Origin: Mycolicibacterium crocinum
GTDB lineage: Bacteria > Actinomycetota > Actinomycetes > Mycobacteriales > Mycobacteriaceae
Direction of reading: 5' to 3'
Length of the DNA: 64,000 bases
Assembly (NCBI RefSeq): GCF_022370635.2
Contig: NZ_CP092362.2
Location: 4,898,001-4,962,000 of the forward strand
Positions 58,566 to 64,000 of this stretch are shown in pieces. The position numbers were made by a program, and so were the translations under genes. The first letter of the stretch is position 1. The number at the start of each line of letters is the position of its first letter. The notes beneath the pieces are model-generated. The model made no database searches, had not been told where the DNA came from, and saw only the letters and a program-made list of their open reading frames with translations.

Positions 58566-59696
58566 CTAGGCGGAGGCCTGAAGTGGGGCCGAAATCGAAT
58601 CGCGTTCGGCTGCCTCAATTTCACGCACCAGCGGCAGCACCCGGGCCCCGAAGTATTCGATCTCCTCCTGGAAGTGCAGGAAGCCGCCGAGGATGAGGTC
58701 CACCCCGCGCTTGCGGTACCCGGCGATGCGTTCGGCGATCTGCTCGGGTGTTCCGATCAGCTGGGTGCGGAAGCCATCGTTGTACTGGACGAGGTCGTCG
58801 AACGACGAGTCTGCCCACATACCGCGCTTGTCGCCGGTCGAGTTGCCGGCCTGCTGCACGGCCGCGTGGAATCCCTCGACCGCGGGCTTGTTGGCCTTGG
58901 CGATGATCTCTTTTAAGGTCTCCTTCGCTTCCTTTTCTGTGTCCCTGGCGATGATGAAGCCGTTGAGCCCGAAGTTGACCTCGCGGTTGGCGTCGCGGGC
59001 GTGATCACGAACCTCGACGAGTTGCTCGGTGACACCGTCGAAGTCCTTGCCGTTGGAGAAGTACCAATCGGCGTAGTAGCCGCCGTTGCGCCGCGCGGCA
59101 GTGGAGTTACCACCCTGGAAGATCTCGGGGTTGGGCCGCTCGGGGGTGTTGAGCGGTTTGGGCTTCAGGGTGAAGTCGTGGATGCGGTAGAAGTCGCCGC
59201 GAAAGTCCACATTGTCCTCGGTCCAGATCTTGCGCAGCACCTGCAGGAATTCGGCGGTGCGGCGGTAGCGCTCGTCGTGCTCGAGCCAGGGCTCGCCGAG
59301 GTGGGTGAATTCGTCCTTGAACCAACCGGAGACCACGTTGACGGCGAAGCGGCCGCCGGAGAGCTGGTCGGCCGTCGCGCCGAGTTTGGCCAGCACACCC
59401 GGCTGCCACAGACCGGGGTGGACGGCGGCGATGAGTTTGAGCCGCTGAGTGGCCAGCAACAGTGCCAGCGAGAAGCTGGTGGATTCATGCTGGAATTCGG
59501 CGCCGTAGCTGGCCTCGTAGCGGACCTGCGACAGCGCGTATTCGAAGCCGTTGGCCTCGGCAGTCTGCGCGAGCTTGACGTTGTAGTCGTAATTCCAGTC
59601 GGTGCGTTGCTCGATGGTGCTGGTGACAAGGCCACCACTGACGTTGGGAACCCAGTAGGCGAATTTCACTTGGTCGGCGATACGTTCGGTCGTCAT
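58566..59696 (-). CDS. sfnG: FMNH2-dependent dimethylsulfone monooxygenase (SfnG type)
   Basis: A 376-aa LLM-class flavoprotein. VKFAYWVPNVSGGLVTSTIEQRTDW at the N-terminus, LKLIAAVHPGLWQPGVLAK near 90, GRFAVNVVSGWFKDEFTHLGEPWLEHDERYRRTAEF near 115, and GFLHFQEEIEYFGARVLP near the end are typical of SfnG, which oxidises dimethylsulfone to methanesulfinate for sulfur supply. ATG 59696; longer starts are not supported because they would run through the two repeats upstream. Confidence 0.88.
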   Translation of the reverse strand: MTTERIADQVKFAYWVPNVSGGLVTSTIEQRTDWNYDYNVKLAQTAEANGFEYALSQVRYEASYGAEFQHESTSFSLALLLATQRLKLIAAVHPGLWQPGVLAKLGATADQLSGGRFAVNVVSGWFKDEFTHLGEPWLEHDERYRRTAEFLQVLRKIWTEDNVDFRGDFYRIHDFTLKPKPLNTPERPNPEIFQGGNSTAARRNGGYYADWYFSNGKDFDGVTEQLVEVRDHARDANREVNFGLNGFIIARDTEKEAKETLKEIIAKANKPAVEGFHAAVQQAGNSTGDKRGMWADSSFDDLVQYNDGFRTQLIGTPEQIAERIAGYRKRGVDLILGGFLHFQEEIEYFGARVLPLVREIEAAERDSISAPLQASA

Positions 59697-59742
59697 GGTT
59701 CGCATCGTGGCGATTGGGTCGGGCCGGGTCACCCCTTTAACT

Positions 59743-59809
59743 CGCCGAGAGTGCAGTTCTTGTACGCATATCGCGGGTAGACGCGTGAACAAGTGCAGTC
59801 TCGGCGAAT
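59743..59809. repeat. 67-bp palindromic repeat, copy 1
   Basis: It begins CGCCGAGAGTGCAG and ends in CTCGGCGAAT. The ends are an imperfect inverted repeat (CGCCGAGA paired with TCTCGGCG), so the unit can fold as a hairpin. It is identical over 67 bp to copy 2, 26 bases away. Confidence 0.88.
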
Positions 59810-59835
59810 AGGCGGGCTGAAGCCTCACCAAGAAG

Positions 59836-59902
59836 CGCCGAGAGTGCAGTTCTTGTACGCATATCGCGGGTAGACGCGTGAACAAGTGCAGTCTCGGCGA
59901 AT
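59836..59902. repeat. 67-bp palindromic repeat, copy 2
   Basis: The second copy in the same direction. The pair with a 26-bp spacer resembles a REP doublet or a duplicated small mobile element. It ends 38 bases before the F420-type oxidoreductase gene. Confidence 0.88.
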
Positions 59903-59940
59903 GAAATGCCGCCTTGCTCGGGGGTAGGTGAAAAGTTCTA

Positions 59941-60801
59941 ATGCAGCCCATGGATTACGGGCTCGTTCTGTTCACCAGTGACCGCGGTATCGCTCCGGCC
60001 GCGGCGGCCAAGCTCGCCGACGACCACGGCTTCACGACCTTCTACGTGCCCGAGCACACCCACATCCCGGTCAAGCGGGAAGCCGCGCACCCCACCACCG
60101 GTGACGAGTCGCTGCCCGACGACCGCTACATGCGCACCCTCGACCCCTGGGTCAGCCTGGGCACCGCGTGCGCGGTGACCTCGAAGGTGCGGCTGTCCAC
60201 CGCCGTCGCCCTGCCGGTCGAGCACGACTGCATCACGCTGGCGAAATCGATTGCCACCCTTGATCATCTGTCGGGCGGACGGGTGAGCCTCGGAGTCGGC
60301 TTCGGCTGGAACACCGATGAGCTGATGGACCACAACGTACCGCCGGGCCGCCGACGCACGATGCTGCGTGAATACATCGAGGCCATGCGCGAGCTGTGGA
60401 CCAAGGAAGAGGCCGAGTACGACGGCGAATTCGTCAAATTCGGCCCCAGCTGGGCGTGGCCCAAGCCGGTCCAGTCGCACATCCCGGTGCTCGTCGGCGC
60501 GGCAGGCACCGAGAAGAACTTCAAGTGGATCGCGCGTAGCGCCGACGGCTGGATCACCACCCCGCGCGACTTCGACATCGACGAGCCGGTGAAGCTGTTG
60601 CAGGACACCTGGGCGGCCGCCGGTCGCGACGGTGCCCCACAGATCGTGGCGCTCGACTTCAAGCCGGTGCCCGAGAAGTTGGCGCACTGGAAGGACATTG
60701 GCGTCACCGAGGTGCTGTTCGGTCTGCCGGACAAGCCGGAGGACGAGGTCGCCGCCTATGTGGAGCGATTGGCCGGCAAGCTCGCGGCCATGAACCTCTA
60801 A
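59941..60801 (+). CDS. LLM-class F420-dependent oxidoreductase (Rv0953c type)
   Basis: A 286-aa TIM-barrel protein: YGLVLFTSDRGIAPAAAAKLADDHGF at the N-terminus, FYVPEHTHIPV near 38, LATLDHLSGGRVSLGVGFGWNTDEL near 105 (F420-binding) and VLVGAAGTEKNFKWIARSADGWI near 182. This is the mycobacterial Rv0953c family. A purine stretch precedes ATG 59941; ATG 59950 is close. Substrate unknown. Confidence 0.86.
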   Translation: MQPMDYGLVLFTSDRGIAPAAAAKLADDHGFTTFYVPEHTHIPVKREAAHPTTGDESLPDDRYMRTLDPWVSLGTACAVTSKVRLSTAVALPVEHDCITLAKSIATLDHLSGGRVSLGVGFGWNTDELMDHNVPPGRRRTMLREYIEAMRELWTKEEAEYDGEFVKFGPSWAWPKPVQSHIPVLVGAAGTEKNFKWIARSADGWITTPRDFDIDEPVKLLQDTWAAAGRDGAPQIVALDFKPVPEKLAHWKDIGVTEVLFGLPDKPEDEVAAYVERLAGKLAAMNL

Positions 60802-60824
60802 GGTGCGGCGGGCATGCTGAAGGT

Positions 60825-61586
60825 GTGCCCGATCCGAAGCCCGTACACACCGACCGGCGCCGCGCCCAGGCCTTCGGCGCGGTCGCAACCGACTACGACC
60901 GTCACCGACCGCGGTATCCCGCCGCGCTCATCGCCCGGATCGCCTCTCGTCCGAATCTTCACGTGCTCGACGTCGGCGCCGGAACGGGAATCTCGTCGGC
61001 ACAATTGACCGCGGCCGGCGCCCGGGTGCTGGCGATCGAGCCGGATGACCGGATGGCCGATATCTGTGTGTCCAAGGGAATTGCTGTGGAGCGCAGCCTT
61101 TTCGAAGAGTGGGATCCCGCCGGACGCAGGTACGACGCGGTGGTGTTCGGCCAGTCGTTCCACTGGGTGCAACCCGGGCCCGCGCTGGCGAAGATCGCTC
61201 AGCTGCTGGTCGAGGGTGGTCGGCTGGTGTTGATGTGGAACCGCGTTTTTCCGGTCAGGCCGAGTCACGCAGACCTCGCTGAGGTTTACGTGGACTATCC
61301 GACGGCGGCGCCGTCGACACCGATCGACCCCGCCGGGGAGGCGGCGGTGATCGCAGAGATCGAGAGCCACAGGTTTTCGGTCGAGCGCGTCGAATTCGAC
61401 GAGGATCTGCACTACACCAATACGGAGTGGGTGGGCATGGTGTCGACCCACTCGAACCATCTGATTCTGGAGGCTTCGCAGCGCGACCGACTGTTGGCCC
61501 GACTGGCCGCTTTCATCGGCCCGGCGGGAGTTGCCGCACGCAACAGTGCGCTAGCCCTCTTCTGCACGAAAGATGGCGCAGGGTAA
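60825..61586 (+). CDS. Class I SAM-dependent methyltransferase
   Basis: A 253-aa methyltransferase: FGAVATDYDRHRPRYPAALI at the N-terminus, motif I LDVGAGTGISSAQL near residue 47, IEPDDRM near 70, FHWVQPG near 113 and LLVEGGRLVLMWN. The type matches the SmtA/UbiE-like Methyltransf_11 group. GTG 60825, 23 bases after the oxidoreductase. Substrate unknown. Confidence 0.85.
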   Translation: MPDPKPVHTDRRRAQAFGAVATDYDRHRPRYPAALIARIASRPNLHVLDVGAGTGISSAQLTAAGARVLAIEPDDRMADICVSKGIAVERSLFEEWDPAGRRYDAVVFGQSFHWVQPGPALAKIAQLLVEGGRLVLMWNRVFPVRPSHADLAEVYVDYPTAAPSTPIDPAGEAAVIAEIESHRFSVERVEFDEDLHYTNTEWVGMVSTHSNHLILEASQRDRLLARLAAFIGPAGVAARNSALALFCTKDGAG

Positions 61587-61592
61587 CGGCTC

Positions 61593-63125
61593 TCAGGCGA
61601 GAACCGCGCGATTCTTGCCGTCCTCGCCGGCGGTGACGGTGATCGCGGCGCCCAGCGGGTCGCCGTCGCTCATCAACGCCACAAGAGCCTCATCGGTGCT
61701 GATGGCCATGAAGCGGCTGCCGTCGGCGTCGAGTCGGCCGATGATGATGCCGGTGCGCTCGGGCCAGTCGTAGCGCACCGAGTAGGTCTCGATCACGCCG
61801 GCGCCGTTGGCGTTGCGGGTGACCGGCACTTTCGGCAGCGCGGCGATGTCCGCCTGCAGTTCCTTGCTGCGATCGGGTGTCCAGTCGACCGGCGTGGTCG
61901 AATAGACACCGACCGAGTACTTGCTCATGATCCCACCGTTGGCACCCACCAGGCCGAAAGCACCTGGCTTGTCACGCATTGCCGCGACGGTCTCGGCGAT
62001 CCCGTGCAACGAGTAGCTGTTGCCGGGCCCACCGAAGTACGGCAGACCACCGGTGAGGGTCAGCCCGCGCGGGTCGTCGGCAGCCAGCCCGAAATCGTCA
62101 CACACCACGAAGACGGGGAACGGAAAGCAGCTGTAGAGGTCGAAGGTGGCCACGTCGTCGATGCCGATGCCGGCGACGCGAAGCGCTTCTGCCACAGCCT
62201 GTTTCGACGAATAGCTCACGCTGAGGTCTTCACGGTCCAGTAGATCCTGCTCGCGCTGATCGGCGTGGCCGTGCAGGTACACCCACTTCTCCTCGGGCAC
62301 ACCGAGTTTGCGTGCGGCAGCCACCGACATCAGAAGAGCGGCGGCGCCCTGGTTCACCGTGTCGCGGGCCACCATCAGCCGCGGGTACGGATCGCAGATC
62401 ATCCGGTTGTCGGCGGTGACCGTGACCAGTTCCTCAACCGTGCGCTCGACCGGCGACGACGAGAACGGGTTCTTGGCAGCCACTTTCGAGAACGGCGCGA
62501 AAAGCTCGGCCATCTTCAGCCGGTATTCCTCGACGCTCAGGCCGAGCCGTGCGCGGCGCGCGTTGTCCAGCAGGCCGTACTGCACCGGCGCGCCGGTGAG
62601 TCCGTGGCCGGCGGTGTATTCGCTCATGTACTGCTCGAAGCCGTACCCGCGGTCGTCCAGCTGACCACCGACGGTCTCGCTGTGGTCGGGCTTGTCGTCG
62701 CGCGTAGCGAACGTCTTCAGCGTCGAGCCGTTCTCCGAGCCGAGGATCAACGCCACCTCGATGTCACCGGCCGCAATCTCTGCGGCGAACTCCGTGACCA
62801 GCTTCTGTGAGCCGTTGCCGCCGATCGACTCGAGCACCGCGCGGGCGGGGTCCGCACCGACCCGCTGCGCCACCGACCGGATGTAGTTGTCCGAGCAGCC
62901 CAGCGGCGCGCTGGCGAACGGCGTGCAGATCTCGAACTGCCGCAGGCCGGCGAACACCTGGATGGCCTTGGCGACGGCGGCGACGTCGGCCCCGGTGTCG
63001 GCCAGCGCGGCACGAACCGCTTCGGTGGCCAGCTCGACCGCCGACATGCCGCGGTAGTCCGGGTCGTCGATGCGCTCGGTGAACTGGCCGACGCCGACGA
63101 TGACGGGGGTACGCGAATCCACCAT
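61593..63125 (-). CDS. Thiolase-like protein type 1 (TLP1)
   Basis: A 510-aa thiolase-fold protein. The N-terminus is TPVIVGVGQFTERIDD; the loop where the nucleophilic Cys normally lies reads LESIGGNGSQ; the C-terminal loop reads GLVGANGGIMSKYSVG. Both catalytic cysteines are missing; the GGPGNSYSLHG stretch keeps the His. A C-terminal additional domain (about residues 440-510: ERTGIIIGRLDADGSRFMAI) matches the TLP1 structure known from M. smegmatis. It is probably an acyl-CoA-binding or non-thiolytic enzyme. Confidence 0.88.
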   Translation of the reverse strand: MVDSRTPVIVGVGQFTERIDDPDYRGMSAVELATEAVRAALADTGADVAAVAKAIQVFAGLRQFEICTPFASAPLGCSDNYIRSVAQRVGADPARAVLESIGGNGSQKLVTEFAAEIAAGDIEVALILGSENGSTLKTFATRDDKPDHSETVGGQLDDRGYGFEQYMSEYTAGHGLTGAPVQYGLLDNARRARLGLSVEEYRLKMAELFAPFSKVAAKNPFSSSPVERTVEELVTVTADNRMICDPYPRLMVARDTVNQGAAALLMSVAAARKLGVPEEKWVYLHGHADQREQDLLDREDLSVSYSSKQAVAEALRVAGIGIDDVATFDLYSCFPFPVFVVCDDFGLAADDPRGLTLTGGLPYFGGPGNSYSLHGIAETVAAMRDKPGAFGLVGANGGIMSKYSVGVYSTTPVDWTPDRSKELQADIAALPKVPVTRNANGAGVIETYSVRYDWPERTGIIIGRLDADGSRFMAISTDEALVALMSDGDPLGAAITVTAGEDGKNRAVLA

Positions 63126-63168
63126 AGTTCGACAGGCTAACCGATTCGTCGCCGGCGTCGAAATCGAC

Positions 63169-63205
63169 ATCAGGGCTGCGATCCGGTGTGGATCACAGCC
63201 CTGAT
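63169..63205. terminator. Stem-loop terminator downstream of sucD
   Basis: ATCAGGGCTG pairs with CAGCCCTGAT, with an inner GATCC/GGATC stem. It lies 16 bases past the sucD stop and before the TLP1 start, and so ends the sucCD transcript. Confidence 0.85.
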
Positions 63206-63220
63206 GGCGAACTCGATGGT

Positions 63221-64000
63221 CTAGAGACTCTGGAGAATCTCCCTGGCCAGGTTGGCGGTCTCCGACGGCGTCTTGCCGACCTTGACCCCGGCGGCCTCGA
63301 GGGCCTCCTTCTTGCCCTGCGCGGTGCCCGCGCCGTCGGACACGATCGCGCCCGCGTGGCCCATGGTCTTGCCCTCCGGCGCGGTGAACCCGGCGACGTA
63401 GCCGACGACCGGCTTGGAGACGTTGGCCTTGATGTAGGCGCCCGCCTTCTCCTCGGCGTCGCCGCCGATCTCGCCGATCATCACGATGATCTTGGTCTCG
63501 GGATCCTTCTCGAACGCCTCGATGGCGTCGATGTGGGTGGTGCCGATGACCGGGTCGCCGCCAATGCCGATCGCGGTCGAGAAGCCGAGATCGCGCAGCT
63601 CGTACATCATCTGGTAGGTCAGCGTGCCGGACTTCGACACCAGGCCGATCGGGCCCTTGCCGGTGATGTTGTTCGGCGTGATGCCGACCAGCGACTCACC
63701 GGGGGTGATGATGCCGGGGCAGTTCGGGCCGATGATGCGGGTCTTCTCGCCCTTCTCGACGTTGTAGGCCCACGCATAGGCGGTGTCCTGCACCGGGATT
63801 CCCTCGGTGATGACGACCAGAAGCGGGATCTCGGCGTCGATGGCCTCGATGATCGCGTCCTTCGAGAAGGCCGGCGGCACAAAGGCGATCGACACGTCGG
63901 CGCCGGTCTCCTTCATGGCCTCGGCCACCGAACCGAACACCGGTAAATCGACGCTTTGGCCCTCTTTATTCAAGTGCGTGACGGTAGTACCGGCCTTGCG
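63221..64000 (-). CDS. sucD: Succinyl-CoA synthetase alpha subunit (5' part outside window)
   Basis: About 259 residues of SucD: LPVFGSVAEAMKETGADVSIAFVPPAF, RIIGPNCPGIITPGE near the CoA site, GKGPIGLVSKSGTLTYQMMYEL, IGGDPVIGTTHIDAIEAFEKD, GEIGGDAEEKA, and the phosphohistidine region GKTMGHAGAIVSDGAGTAQGK. The end DREILQSL-type tail (ANLAREILQSL) is complete. The frame is open to base 64000, so the N-terminus and sucC lie beyond. It makes ATP or GTP in the TCA cycle. Confidence 0.96.
   Translation of the reverse strand, partial: RKAGTTVTHLNKEGQSVDLPVFGSVAEAMKETGADVSIAFVPPAFSKDAIIEAIDAEIPLLVVITEGIPVQDTAYAWAYNVEKGEKTRIIGPNCPGIITPGESLVGITPNNITGKGPIGLVSKSGTLTYQMMYELRDLGFSTAIGIGGDPVIGTTHIDAIEAFEKDPETKIIVMIGEIGGDAEEKAGAYIKANVSKPVVGYVAGFTAPEGKTMGHAGAIVSDGAGTAQGKKEALEAAGVKVGKTPSETANLAREILQSL

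Noticed and set aside
59697..59951. Longer SfnG protein reading through the palindromic repeats
   Set aside because: The added residues come from two identical repeat copies and resemble no SfnG N-terminus.
1..64000. CRISPR arrays, integrated phage or insertion sequences
   Set aside because: No spaced direct-repeat array, integrase, transposase or terminal repeats were seen; the only clear repeats are the 67-bp doublet and the paralogous membrane genes.

Overview
The window is high-GC actinobacterial DNA and almost certainly comes from a fast-growing Mycobacterium (Mycolicibacterium). Evidence: an MspA-type porin, an MmpL transporter, a type III PKS of the mycobacterial Pks10/11/18 type, MprA/MprB/PepD, MoaB2, Ruc (FmdB-like), SepX, PerM, and an AtuA-fadE13-accD2-accA2-fadE12-echA7 block. 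From about 24 kb to the right end the gene order follows the M. tuberculosis Rv0996-to-Rv0952 interval, read in reverse. These correspondences are recalled from known gene order, not from a search.

Left accessory half (1-23.4 kb). The 3' end of a secreted glycoside hydrolase is followed by a tight minus-strand operon: NnrU-like membrane protein, MmpL, type III PKS, isoprenylcysteine-methyltransferase-like enzyme, flavoprotein, SDR. Its PKS/methyltransferase/flavoprotein core resembles the Streptomyces srsABC phenolic-lipid operon with an exporter added. A divergent O-methyltransferase lies next to it. Then come a secreted histidine phosphatase, a MarR/DUF1398 divergent pair with a clear operator, a metal-dependent hydrolase/membrane protein pair facing a TetR gene, and the most unusual locus (14.9-19.9 kb). 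There a TetR gene heads a seven-gene operon: two paralogous multi-span membrane proteins, two single-span microproteins of 34 and 42 aa, a NorD-type VWA protein, a NorQ/MoxR ATPase, and a single-span exported protein. The same CTGACT-NN-AGTCAG operator precedes both the TetR gene and the first structural gene. I read this as an undescribed membrane metalloenzyme or complex with its own maturation chaperone. After it come a TreS-like GH13 enzyme, a PPOX-fold protein, a DUF5313 protein that seems to start at ACG, and tRNA-Ala(CGC).

Central conserved part (24-38 kb). sepX, rimJ, moeA and galU lie on the minus strand, with the 5-FTHF cyclo-ligase gene divergent. ruc follows behind a CIRCE element, then an EAL/PAS c-di-GMP phosphodiesterase gene that appears inserted, an SAF-domain protein, mscL, mspA, and moaB2-pepD-mprB-mprA with matching MprA boxes before mprA and pepD, then rpmF. 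A 52-aa microprotein behind a textbook CRP site sits between mspA and moaB2.

Right part (38-64 kb). A co-directional, mostly overlapping acyl-CoA catabolic operon (atuA-like, fadE13, accD2, accA2, fadE12, echA7) starts at an operator-like palindrome. It is followed by a DUF1707 protein, a secreted Ser-rich protein, a second AAA/VWA pair (Rv0958/Rv0959 type), purN-purH, a small island (DUF4333 lipoprotein-like protein and a Cys-rich metallothionein-like protein), perM and its DUF5336 partner, SfnG-type dimethylsulfone monooxygenase, a doublet of 67-bp palindromic repeats, an F420-type oxidoreductase, a methyltransferase, the thiolase-like protein TLP1, and sucD, which runs off the end.
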